DNA from: Podocnemis expansa
Lineage: Eukaryota > Chordata > Testudines > Podocnemididae
Assembly: GCA_007922195.1 (NCBI GenBank)
Contig: ML681971.1
Location: forward strand, 2,059,259-2,123,258
Direction: 5' to 3'
Length of the DNA: 64,000 nt
Shown piece after piece: positions 1-10,636 of the stretch. The translations under genes were made by a program, and so were the position numbers. Position 1 is the stretch's first letter. Each line of letters starts with the position of its first letter. Below the pieces are notes generated by a model. It was not told the origin of the DNA. It did not search any database and saw only the letters and a list, made by a program, of their open reading frames with translations.

Positions 1-1153
1 CTGAGTAGAATTTACCCTGCATTTATCAGGAATCAACCGCCCATCAGAATGAGTGTGCAGAGAGATGAGTTTGGAGTGAAGGGCGAGGTAGCCACGGAAT
101 GATCATAGGCACTGTCTGCACTGCTGTTTTGCTCAGAGAAAACGTTAATGATACTTGTCCAGTGTTTCATGATAGCCTCATTCAGACTCCAGGCTACCAG
201 AAGAAATCATCCACTCTTAGAAACATGAACATGTTGCTGTTGAATCTAAAGCTGGCGCACATTAAAAAATCAGTGAACTTTTGGATTTTGTATGAATAAA
301 TCTTGAAACACATTGCCATTAAGGATTCTGATTCTGAAAACAGGGTCCCCTTACTTGAGGTCAGGCCTGGGAGATCATATGATCCCATCACCTGATTTAG
401 GTGAGTGACTGATCTTGTATGTCGCATGGAACAGCCTGCTCTGTGTGTGATGGTGCTCATTCACGTCCAGAGTGTGTCCTCTGACTTCAGCACAGTCACA
501 CCCGGGAAGAATTTGGCCCAGCTTTTCCCTTGCAGTGTCTAATCAATGCTATGTTTCATTGTAGTCATCTTTTTAGTCATTGTTCTTCCCTGGCCTCTGG
601 TTCCTTCCTCTCCCATTCAGAAACCTGACCTTCTTTGTTAATTAAATGGCAACTTTCTCTAGCCACTGATTGAATTAACTCTAACACCTGCCTAGAGAAC
701 TCAGTGCTGATGAAAATAACAGATGGACCTGGTGTTATTTTTACACCAAATTGTTTGATCCCTGAGATTTTGATCTAATTAAATGGAGGATCAAATTAGC
801 TGGTGATTGGATTAAGGAGAAAGAATCATGCTGTGAGTGGAGGGAGTGGTAAAGAGCATGACCAATGGGACTGCCTGTTGCTATCCCCCTCCTAGTGCCT
901 CCTGAGATTGCAATTTTACAGCAGGTTCCTATCAAGGACATTCAGGCCTTGCCTACACCAGTACTGGTGCCAGAAAAACTTCTGTAACCCAGGGGTGTGA
1001 CAAACAGCCAGAGCCATAACTAGGGTGGGGTGAACGGGGCAAAGACCCGGGCAGGGAACTTTAAAGGACAGCTGCCAGACCCTGCCTGACCCAGAAGAGG
1101 AACCAGGCAGGGGCTGGAGGAGTCTCTCCCGCCCTATCCAAAATGTCCCTGGC

Positions 1154-1375
1154 CACTCTGACCCATGGCGGCAGGGGCAGCACCCCCTGCCAGGTCTCCA
1201 CCACTCTCCCCCAGTGGCAGGGGAAGCACTCCCCTGCTGTGTCTCCAGACACTCTGCCCTGGCGGCAGGGGAAGGACCCCCCACCGGGTCTCAGCCACTC
1301 TCTCCTGGTGGCAGGGAAGGCACCCCCCCCGTCCCCCACAGGGTCTCTGGCTGCTCTGGCTTGGTAGCAGGGGAG
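1154..1375. repeat. GC-rich minisatellite, about 48-bp unit
   Basis: The phrase cactct...ggcggcaggggaag recurs at 1154, 1202, 1250 and 1296 (spacing 48, 48 and 46 bp), with a fifth degraded unit near 1350. Units differ by substitutions and short C-run length changes. The overlapping open frames on both strands are by-products of stop-poor GC-rich repeats. Confidence 0.7.
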
Positions 1376-1515
1376 GCACCTCCTCCCTATCGGGATGGAT
1401 CGGGGCCGGGGGGAGCGCCTTTCCAGCTTCCTGCCCCTGGTGCCAGAGGCCGTAGGTACGGCTCTGCAAACAGTTCCCTTAGTGCCATAAGTTTTGTCGC
1501 ACAAGCACCATAGTT

Positions 1516-1633
1516 AGGGTGACCAGATACCCCAATTTTATAGGGACAGTCCCAATATTCAGGGCTTTTTCTTATATAGGCACCTATTACCTCATTCCGT
1601 TTTGATTCTTCACACTTGTTAGCTGGTCACGCT
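1516..1633. mobile_element. short TIR element (agggtgaccaga family)
   Basis: It starts agggtgaccagata and ends gctggtcacgct, giving imperfect terminal inverted repeats about 118 bp apart. The interior (tatagggacagtccc, ctttttcttatatagg) matches a non-autonomous DNA element that I recognise from turtle genomes. It has no coding capacity. Confidence 0.6.
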
Positions 1634-1827
1634 AGCTAGTGTGGACAGCATTATGTTGGAGAGCTACTCACACTCATTTAGGTGGTTTTATGCTGTTAGG
1701 AGAGCTCTCTCCTGTCAACGTAAGTGGCTACAGAAGCACTTTTACAGCTGTCCCGATACAGTTGTGCTGCTGTTGATTTGAAGTGTAGACTCTTCCTGAG
1801 ATGCATAGTGGTGCGTGTGGGCTCTGG

Positions 1828-2234
1828 GGCTATGTCTACACTGGAGGCACTGTTAAGTTGATTTAACAAGGTAGACTTTAAGTTGACTAACATTGACCTC
1901 GTTAAGACGACTTAATGCATCCACAATGAAAACTCCTGTCGACTACCTGTGTCCAAACTGGCAGATGGCAGGTTGATACTTCCTGGTGACCAGAAGCTTT
2001 GGGAGGGGGCTGGAAGCCAATCAGGTCGATGTAAGGTCCATTCCCTGTCTACACTGGCTTAAACCAATTTAATAAGGCCGATTAAAGCCTTAAGTCAGCC
2101 TTATGAGCTGGTGTTATTCAGTTGACTTAGGGAAGCGCTTAAGTCAACTTAATAAAAGCCCAGTGTGGCCGCAGTGATCTGTAGGTCAACTTAAGTTTCC
2201 TTAAATCGACCTAAGGCTTCAGTGTAGATGCACC
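1828..2234. mobile_element. MITE, tgtctacactgg family, copy 1
   Basis: The left end ggctatgtctacactgg and right end ttcagtgtagatgcacc are imperfect inverted repeats. The interior is packed with variants of the palindrome ttaagtcgacttaa. It is collinear and in the same orientation as the copy at 10273-10636, with roughly 50 extra bases in the middle (near 1980-2030). It has no coding capacity. The superfamily was not determined. Confidence 0.75.
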
Positions 2235-3320
2235 CTGGGTGATTTATTCCTTTTCTGTGTGCTGGTGTGAAATGAGGGAGCTTCATGTTACAACCGGTGC
2301 CCACAGTCACATGGAATGGGCAGAGTGAGCACCCGGCAACAGCCCAGCTCAGCTGCAAGCCGTTTTTCAGGCTGCCGCACCCTAGCCAGAGCGAGGTCTG
2401 CTGGTCTCGGGCTAGCCCCTAGGAGATTTGGTCCCACTTCACAACTTCCTCACCTTGCTCACTGCCCAGGCTGGAATGGCAGGGAGCACTCCAGCTCAGG
2501 ATGGACGGACATGGCAGAGTGGGGCGAGGCACATGGGATGATAACAGCAAGGGGCAATGCAGATTAAGACACAGATGGGATGTAAAACTGTAGGGATGGG
2601 GGAGGCAGGTTAGACCAGCAGACAGTGCTGGAGTTTAGGACTGAGGGGCTTTAACAAAGTGGTGTGGGGGGAAACCTCACATCACCTGCAAGTACTGTGA
2701 CTCTGCCCCTGTGAACAAAAAGATATTGGACTAGCTGGGGCCATGCAGGCCTTTGCCATCTCTAGCAGAAGTGCCAACTCAGCTATTTCTTGAGGAAGGA
2801 CAAATCCCTGTCCTGCAGAGCCAGGACCCCCATTTTTCCCCCAAATCTCCCTCAATCAGGGAGTTGCCCCCTCTCTTACCCACCCAGTGCCTGGCCAGTG
2901 CCACCAGGAGTCAGGTTCTCAGTATCCCACTGTGCACCGCTGGACAGGAATAAACCCCCTGTGCACTGGGTTGCAGCACAGCTAGCCCTGGCATGCTGGA
3001 CGGTATGACAGCTGGGTCAAACTCCCATGGCATCACAACCACACAGTGGGAGTGACACTCCAGGCCACCCCAGCAGCAGCCATACTGATTGAATATGAGA
3101 CCTGGAAACATGGCTTAGAAGTGGCACAAGCCCAGTCAAACCAGAGAGGTGGCCCTGGGGTAAATGCAAACATGCTGACCATTATGTGAACACAGGTTTC
3201 CTGAACAGTTCTCTCTCCTTCTTGCCTTAATAGGTGCGGCTCCCAGCTACTTCCCCTGTGCAGTGGAAGGAAAACCTGAGCCCTTCCTACTTCTCTCTCC
3301 TGTCCCACTGTAGCACTTAC

Positions 3321-3400
3321 CGGCATAGTCTGGCTGCCGTGAAGGCTGTTGATGGCTGCCTGGGCTTCCCCATGGCTCCCGTATTTTACAAAGGCACATC
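3321..3400 (-). CDS. CELF6: CELF6-like gene, 80-bp exon (second part of RRM2)
   Basis: This exon encodes [16 protein letters not shown] and continues to LHGSQTMP, the second half of RRM2. The RNP1 octamer K-G-C-A-F-V-K-Y is completed across the junction with the 129-bp exon. The acceptor is cttttctccccatag|GA and the donor is CCG|gtaagtgc, a near-consensus 5' splice site. The length of 80 bp and the entry phase (two bases, then 26 whole codons) are as expected for the family. The GSHGEAQ stretch resembles the GSQGEAQ of mammalian CELF6, whereas CELF3, 4 and 5 have other residues there, which is the best single clue to the paralogue. The next exon (expected to start GASSSLVVK) is not between this exon and the left edge, so the gene continues beyond the window. 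Confidence 0.93.
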
Positions 3401-4819
3401 CTATGGGGAGAAAAGGGCCATAAGCATTTAGCTTGGGAGCTACAGAAAGTGAAACACTTAGCTGCCAGAAAAATGTGTGGTCATGGTTATCACACATGCT
3501 GGCAGGTGACTCAGCCAGCTCTGCATGGTCATGGCCACCCAGGACATTCAGGAGAGGCAGCATGTCTAGTGGGTAGAGCACAGTTTTGGGAGTCTAGCAG
3601 CATCTTACAGCATCTTCACACTGACTTGCTGGGTCTCATTGGCATGTCCCTTCCCCCTCTGTGCCTGCTAGTCTGCCCATTAAGTGAGGATGCTCCGAGT
3701 CACCCGTGTTTGTCAAGTGCTTTGAGGTCCTCCGGTGGAAGGTTTCATGTAAGGCCAAAGTAATGCTATTGCTTAACAGCCTGGGGCCAGAGGGACAGGC
3801 TGAGCTGGCGAAAGGCTTCCTGTGGAGTTCCCAAAACCTGGATGGCTTGGAAAAGGAAGCTGGATAGTTGGCTTTCCTGGCTGGTGGCTGAGGGTGGAGG
3901 TGACGCTGTACTGGTGGGACAGGTCTGAGCTACCCAAGGCACACTGGGTGGATGGAGTGAACCTTAATGCACTGACTGGATGTAGAGGTCAGGGCTGATT
4001 CGAGAACTACAACCTGAGCTGGAGTCATCAGGATAGCACTAGCTGGGAAAGGCAGCCAGAAGTAAGAAGAAAGCTCCCAATGCACAGCCTGGCCAGGTGG
4101 CTGGAGTGGAGGGAAGTGTGCTGGCTGGTGGAGGGGGCTGAGATTGGAGTTGAGGTAGGAGCTGCACCTGGCCAGGGGGTGACTGGGTTTTGGTGCCAGC
4201 TAGTTGTACACTAGCAGGCTGCACACTGGGGAAGATGGAGTCAGTGTATTTTGACAGGCCCAGGTCAGCACTCTAGTCTAGTGGAGTGCTTAGGACCCTC
4301 TGAACCCAAGTTTCATCTCATGGGGGCATCCCTCAGTGGGAGTGGGGCTGAGCTGCTTCCCTCAGCAGGCACAGGCCATGAGCCACAGAGGTTCCTCCTA
4401 CAAATCCTCTGCCCCACTGCTGACACAGAACCTTGCATCAGGAACATGGTGGGCATGGCTATACAATTGCCCTACTCTGCCACTGCCATCCAGACCCTGG
4501 TGCCTGTCCCCTCACCCCTGGCCACTATAGCTCCAAACACAGGTGCCTGTTGTGAACACCTGAGTCTCTGCCCTGGACCCTGGATGTTTGCCTGAGGCCT
4601 CTGCCCTCCTCTGGCTTGGGCAGCAGCACTAGAGAGGAGAGAGGTCAAGGCTTGTGCCCGGGCGAGCACTAGACTCTTTTGCCCGGCCTACAAGGGCTAA
4701 TAGAAAGGCACCCACACAAAGGGGGCCACAACATTGGGCAAAACCAAGGCATGCGGCTGCTTGAGCAGGCTCTGCATAGCAGCATTTGCCCAGCTCTAGT
4801 GGCCCCATCCATCTCTCAC
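3401..4819 (-). other. CELF6 intron between the 129-bp and 80-bp exons
   Basis: This is a 1419-bp intron with GT-AG ends (gtgagag ... ccccatag). It contains a MIR-like SINE relic at about 3555-3775. The rest (3780-4810) is unremarkable single-copy-looking sequence, with no second coding exon visible. Confidence 0.85.
3555..3775 (+). repeat. MIR-like (CORE) SINE relic
   Basis: The tRNA-like phrase ctagtgggtagagcacag is followed by a body and an end resembling MIR/L2-type SINEs (tcaagtgctttgaggtcctc, then aaggccaaagtaatgctatt). It is old and diverged. Confidence 0.5.
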
Positions 4820-4948
4820 CTTTGCTGGCTCCGTCGGGCCCTCTGAGGATGGTGCACTCTTCAATCTGGCCAAAAGGTTCAAAGAGCCGCCTGACATCAT
4901 CTTCGCTCTGTTGTTTTCCCAGCATCCCCACAAAGAGCTTCCTGTCTT
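4820..4948 (-). CDS. CELF6: CELF6-like gene, 129-bp exon (first part of RRM2)
   Basis: This exon encodes the first 43 or so residues of the second RNA-recognition motif. It begins [19 protein letters not shown] and ends GPDGASKG, with the RNP2 hexamer KLFVGM near the start. RRM2 in this family helps bind UGU/GU-rich RNA. The acceptor is ...ggtttggttttag|AA, with a branch-point-like tgctaat upstream, and the donor is AAAG|gtgagag. The exon enters in phase 1 (two bases completing Glu) and leaves one base, so it joins in frame to both neighbours. The [14 protein letters not shown] and [12 protein letters not shown] stretches are shared across CELF3-6. MLG (not MLN) and PFG (not AFG) argue against CELF4/5, and VRRLF and IEECT argue against CELF3, leaving CELF6. 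Mammalian CELF6 is more divergent here, so the paralogue call is strong but not absolute. Confidence 0.93.
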
Positions 4949-6019
4949 CTAAAACCAAACCGAACATTAGCAGGTGACTAAACAGACTGCATGTTGGCGC
5001 TGTGAGCCGGGAGGACAGGCGGCACCCCAGAAGAGAAGCAGCACTCACTCATGCATTACAAATATGCCCACCGGATGACCATGTGGCACTGAACCCAGAG
5101 CCATGGTCTGTGGCAAGCTAAGAGTGGTTACAGACAGCAATTCCTCAGAACCGCTTTCCATTCTAGTATGGATCAGACTCAGTCCTGGGGCTCCCTCCTC
5201 TCTGTTCCTCAGGATGTGGCATCCCATCCATTATCCTGCACCTGTGAAGCTGGCATGCCAACCCTGAACACCCAACACTTGGGTGTCAGGGAGATAGGCT
5301 TAACAGGAATGAGATTTCGAGAGAGAGTCAATTGGGGCTTCTTTTTAACTGTTACTGGTTTCTGAATCTTTGGGGTGACTGAGGTTGTGTCTTCTAGTTT
5401 TTCTCTAGAGCCAGGAGAGCTAGAAACACACTTTTGTAAAAGATGAAAGCTGAGATTCCCACACAATCCCAATGCCAGGATTTGGGGTTTCAAGAAAAAC
5501 ACCAATTACGACAACTAAGTCACAAGAGTCAGCAACACTGTCTAACTACACCACTGGTTCATGGACACCTGAGCCTCCAAAGGCTATATTTAAAGTTTCC
5601 AAAGGGGTTTGTGCCTCCATTCAAAATTTTTGGGGGGTTTGCAAATAAAAAGATTGAAAAGATTGCAAACCTCTGCTGTAGGCAACCTATGGAAGCTAGG
5701 ATCAAAATTTTGAACCAGGCCAGAAGGAAAGGGAGTGGCAAAAAAAGATTAACCTATTCCTTGCGTTGGTCAGTTCTGTGCAGTTCTAAATGATCGCTTC
5801 GCCACTCTTGTTATTTCAGGAGCTTCCCCATAATAAATATAAAACAGGGAACTCTGGCTACGAGGCTGGTGTTTTTGAGTGCAGCACTCGTATGATATGG
5901 TTTGGCTCAGTCCCTGAAACTCTATTTCTAACAGTGATGATGGCATTTTGTCAATTATCCACTATTCTTCATGGGACCAGGGCTGAGGGCTGTGCCAGGA
6001 TAAGTATTTCCATCTCATG

Positions 6020-6436
6020 GGAAACGCCATGATTTTAAGACTTGTTTATTCTGAATCAGAACACAATGCCCAATTTCAAAATTTTCCAGGAAATGACATT
6101 TAAAAAATCATTTTGGGTCCATAAAAATGTGCCATTTTGTTACTATTTCAACGGTCTAAAGTTTGAAAATTATAATAGAAAAATTTCAAAAGCAAAATTT
6201 TATTTTGTATTAGAAAAAGCAAAATTGCCACTTTAAAAAATAATGAAAATATTCTGTTCAGAAAATGTCAAGAACAGTCCCTTTGGACATTATTGAAAAG
6301 CTTTGTTTTGATATTTTTCCTCTAAATTAAATTGCATCAGAATTGACAAATTCTCCTGTAAAATTTCAATTGAGATCAAATGGCATCTTCTGATGGACCA
6401 ATTTTCAGCTGGAAAATTTCCCACCAGCTCTACTGG
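6020..6436. repeat. AT-rich degraded repeat (aaaattttcc type)
   Basis: This stretch is dominated by fragments such as caaaattttccag and gaaaatttcccaccagctct. The terminal phrase accagctctac also closes a similar AT-rich block at 46235-46555, suggesting a shared old DNA transposon family. It has no coding capacity. Confidence 0.4.
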
Positions 6437-7536
6437 GGTGAATTATTCTTAACACCCCTACAAATACCTTATGTCCAAGGCAGGAGATATCATTAGCATG
6501 ATCAAACCAGAGATAACTGCAAATAATCTCTTATGAAGTGAGATTCAAATAAAAGAGACAATCCGTTCCCTGTGCTAATGTCACTGTGAAGGGAAATATT
6601 TCTGGCATAGTAATTGCAATCAAATCAGACACTGCTGAAGACTAACAGGAACGGTCGTCACAGAGGCTGAATAAAGGTGAGATTCTTATTCCTCCCACTG
6701 ATAGCCCAGACCACTTAGAAAGTCCTGTTCTAGAGAATATGCTCTCTGGAATGGAAGCCAAGTCAAAGCTGGCTCACAGCTGCCCCGACTCTTATCATTA
6801 CCCTGCTTTGACAGTTAAAATGTGCTGTGTCCAGGAAGGACATCATAAAGAGAGTGGGGGGGGGGGGGGAGAAGCAAGAACAAAGTGGTCCAGGGGCTAT
6901 CGTGCCTCCCCCCACCTAGTATCTGGTTCAATGCACACCACATCATTACTGCTCAGTGACCTCTAGAGCTGGGCAAAACACTGCAGAGGAAAGTTTGATA
7001 TGACCAAAGCAAATTGTTTTGCGGTAACGCATCAATTTCATCAACATTTTCAATGACAAATTATCAATGCACTTTATTTCAGCTTTATCATTTCAATGCA
7101 CTGTCTGTGCAAAACAATAAATGAACATAAATCAGACATCAAGAATGATAACATTCAAAAACCAGTAGGGGAACATTTCAATCTACCCAGACCTTCTGTA
7201 AAAAACATGCTAGTTACAGTACTTCACAAAAAAAACTTCAGAAACAGATTGGAATGTGAAACTGAAGCACTGGAAATCACGTGCAAACTAGATAACTTCA
7301 CACTGGATTTGTCTAAAACTCTTGAATTAAAAAAGGTGATTTCTCTTTAATCATCCTTCTCGGTTCCTGCCTTCCTGTTCCATAGCTGGAATCTAAACAT
7401 ATTGTTTTCTTTAAAGAGACAGGCTAGCTTTCTATCTCTCTAGATCTGTTTGAATTAACCTTGTGACCCACCCTTCTCTGTATCTAAATATTTACAGTTA
7501 CCATGCTATATTTTCCATTTCATTCAACTGATGAAG

Positions 7537-7615
7537 TGGGATTTGCCCATGAAAGCTCATGCGATAAATAAATCTGTTAGTCTTTAAAAGTGCCACAGAA
7601 CTCCCTGTTTCTTTT
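7537..7615 (+). repeat. fold-back repeat family, single arm
   Basis: The segment gaagtgggatttgcccatga through ataaatctgttagtcttt to gccacagaactcc matches the right arm of the palindromic repeat at 15712-15918 and part of the copy at 22927-23085. Only one arm is present here. Confidence 0.65.
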
Positions 7616-8589
7616 ACATATTTTTTAAGTTCTGCCATAACAGAAAGACCAAAAGGTTAACATCAAAAGGAACTGCGCCAGTGAAGTGGTTTTGGGATTT
7701 CTGAAACAGAATTTTTCAGAAGTTTTGACAGAAATTTCAACTTTTCCTTCCAATTCAGGACAGAGGGAAATGTTGAAATGTCACAATTTCCTGAAGAAGG
7801 GAGAATCCACATTTCAATCCATTGTAGTGGCCTCCCAATCCTTTTCCTGCAAGGTAGGTACCCCAGGAGGCCAACACCAGCACAGCTGTTGTCTTGAATT
7901 GGTATCTAAGTCAGCAGGCTCAGTGGACGGGACAAGGTGTGCATGGAGCATGAACTCCCTCACCCCTACCCTTCATCCACAGGGGGACAGGGAATGCTGG
8001 CAAGGATTACATCAAGTCTGTTGGGGAAAGAGCCAAGTCTCCAAGGCTAACGAACTACCCCTGGTCTCCAAGAAAAGGAGACCATGGAGGATTTTGTGAT
8101 GATCTGTGGAGACCTAGGTGTCATTTCTCAGACCACACTGAAAATCAGGTCATTGGGCTCATCCTAGTGATCACAAAATATCCCCACCAGTGGCTGCCTT
8201 GTTGAAGCAGCTGTAGACTGGGATTGAAGGTCACCAGCTGGCAGCTCAAGACTGGGATGCTTAAGGTGCTGCAGGACAGAACTGAGGGGCACTGGCAGAG
8301 CTTTGGGTCTGGGACCTGCTACAGGGCTAGAATAGTAGTGGGGCTGCAGATCAGGACCAAGAGCTGGATGGATCCCAAGACTGGTGCAGCAGAGGAAGCA
8401 GGAGGCCAGAGGTGCACTGACCAGGGCTGTGTGGGAGCCCTGGATCTGGACAGAAGGGAGCAGTGCAGCACCTTGCCTGAGGCCTATGTTTCTTCAGCGC
8501 TGTGTCCCTCTCCAGCCCACACTCATTCACACAGACCAAAGCCAGGGCACACAGGGCAAGGGGGAATGTGTCCAGGGGTCAGCAGCAGG

Positions 8590-8960
8590 TGAGCCAGGGA
8601 AACAAAGAGAGATAGAGCAACTATTAAATACCAACCATTGCATTTTTATGATTGACTATCAGAATAACCCACAGTCTCTGGCTAGGCCCCAGGGACATAA
8701 ATAACTTAACCACGCTAAAAGCAATGGTAAATAATGAGAACTTCACGATTATTACCAGCATCTGTCTTCAGCAGCCTGTGTGCCGGGGCTGAAGGTAATG
8801 GCATTTGACAAAGAAAATAAGGTGTCCTGTCAAAGCCTGGCCAGAGAAAATAAATAAATAATGGCAGGGAACGATTAATGTTTTGTCAGTTACGGCACCA
8901 GGAAAATTAGTTAAGGGAATAGGACTCGTATATTGTCTTGTTAAACATAAACCATCCCGC
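8590..8960. promoter_or_regulatory. candidate conserved non-coding element
   Basis: This is a repeat-free, AT-balanced patch inside the 22.6-kb intron with several homeodomain-like cores (gattaatg, aattag, ataatgag). It differs in texture from the repeat-rich surroundings. No conservation test was possible, so function is a guess. Confidence 0.25.
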
Positions 8961-10272
8961 TAAAAGCAGGCTTCTATTGAGCTGTAGGATTCAGTCTGGT
9001 TTAAATTTTCCTGACAGTTCCACACCTTGGCTTCACTCTCCAGGTTTTACTCCTCCCATCCTCGCCTCCATGGTTGTCTCCTGCTGGCATTGCTGTACAC
9101 AAGAAAGTTACTTTGGATTAAGGAAGGGGTGAATATACAGAACTCCACATGTACATTCTGGGTTTATCCAGAGTGTTTTATGTTGTACTGCATGACCACA
9201 AGTCATAGGATGTAAAAACCATTTTTAAAACCTAGAACAAAAGTCCTTTCAAAACAACAAACCCAGAACATTTCATTGTGGAAATGTCACTAGAGGATTT
9301 TTTGGCAGCATCAGACCTCCCTGCTTCCAGATTTCTTTCCTCACTTGATGTCCATGAGACTGACTCGATTTCACGAGGTGTTCCAGTTTCCACAGAACTA
9401 ACAGAATCTGTTCCATGAATGTGTCTCTGCTCAGCTTTCCTGCCCACATGGGCCCATCCATATTCCACCACCTCCAAACAGGAGAAAGGAAAACCTCATT
9501 GCCCCTTCAACATCTGAGATGTGTGGGCCAGCCACATAGCACCAGCCCCCGCCCACCTCCCCAACGGCTTGTAGCTCTCTATGCCTGGACAGCCCTATCT
9601 GGAAACACCCTGAGATGTGTGGACACGCCCACATAATGCCCTCCCACAGACAGGTAGCTACACCTGGCCTTGTGTGAGTACAGTCCTATAATATCCCCCA
9701 AAGAAACACTGCAGTATGGTCAGATCACATAGCTCCACCCATACAAGACACCCTCAGAGAAAGGAGAGTACCCCAACCCCACATAGTGTGCCTCCCCAGG
9801 AGGTGGGTCAGACTGGATACCTATCCCCAGCAAAGTGTAAGCCCAGCAACTGGCCATTCCTTGGAGATGGGCGAGTTCAGCCACTGTTGGATGGCCTTTA
9901 TGAATGCCTCAGCACACCAATACCCTAACACACAGAGATCAGCATGCTTCGAGACGGGCAGGATCCCAACCGAGGCCTATGCACATGACATATTGTGAAC
10001 AGCACGGGTCAAACGTTTTCCAGCAAAACCTGGATTCAGCCAAAAAGGGGGCTTTCAATAAAATGAACTTGCCCATGGAAAGCACCTGCCTCCCACAGGG
10101 AGTTTGATTTGTTTGGGGAAAACCCTAAATATTTCACTTGTCTCATGCTCTCTAGATGAACTCCACCTCCTGGGGGCACCACAGTGTCCCTCCCTGAGCT
10201 TGACTACCTCCAGCTCTCTCTGCAGAATCTCCGTTAAGGTCCATATGCCTCTCAGACATACGGAGACACTTA

Positions 10273-10636
10273 GGGTATGTCTACACTGGAGGCTCTGTTA
10301 AATTGACTTAACAAGGTCAACTTTAAGTTGACATAAAGTCAACTTTGTTAAGTCAACTTAGAGCATCCAAATTCTGAACTCCTGTAGACTGCCCATGTCC
10401 ACACTGGCAGCTGCTAGGTTGACTTAACACTTAAGTCGACCTAATTAAGTCGTCCTAAGGGCTATGTCCATCAACACTGGCTTAAGTCAACTTAATAAGG
10501 TCGGCTTAAGCGTGAAGTCAACCTTAAGAGGTGGTGTTCCTAAGTCGACTTAATAAATTCCCAGTGGGGACGGAGCTTTCCTTAGGTTGACTTAAGGAAG
10601 GCTAAGTCAACCAAAGGCTCCAGTGTAGACGTACTC
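10273..10636. mobile_element. MITE, tgtctacactgg family, copy 2
   Basis: The ends gggtatgtctacactgg and ccagtgtagacgtactc are inverted repeats matching at 15 of 17 positions. The interior carries many aagtcgactta/aagtcaactta motifs. It is the same family and orientation as 1828-2234. I see no convincing target-site duplication. Confidence 0.75.

Larger units (their letters stand above)
1..3320 (-). other. CELF6 intron after the 80-bp exon (partial)
   Basis: The intron begins with gtaagt at 3320 and runs off the left edge without the next exon. It holds a GC-rich minisatellite (1154-1375), a small TIR repeat (1516-1633) and a MITE (1828-2234). I see nothing identifiable in 1-1010 or 2240-3320. 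Open frames of 60-120 codons in these stretches have no recognisable protein features. Confidence 0.8.

Noticed and set aside
4629..5048. A longer single-exon coding frame around the RRM2 segment
   Set aside because: The frame extends past clear splice sites at 4948 and 4820. The flanking residues do not match CELF, so only the exon is coding.
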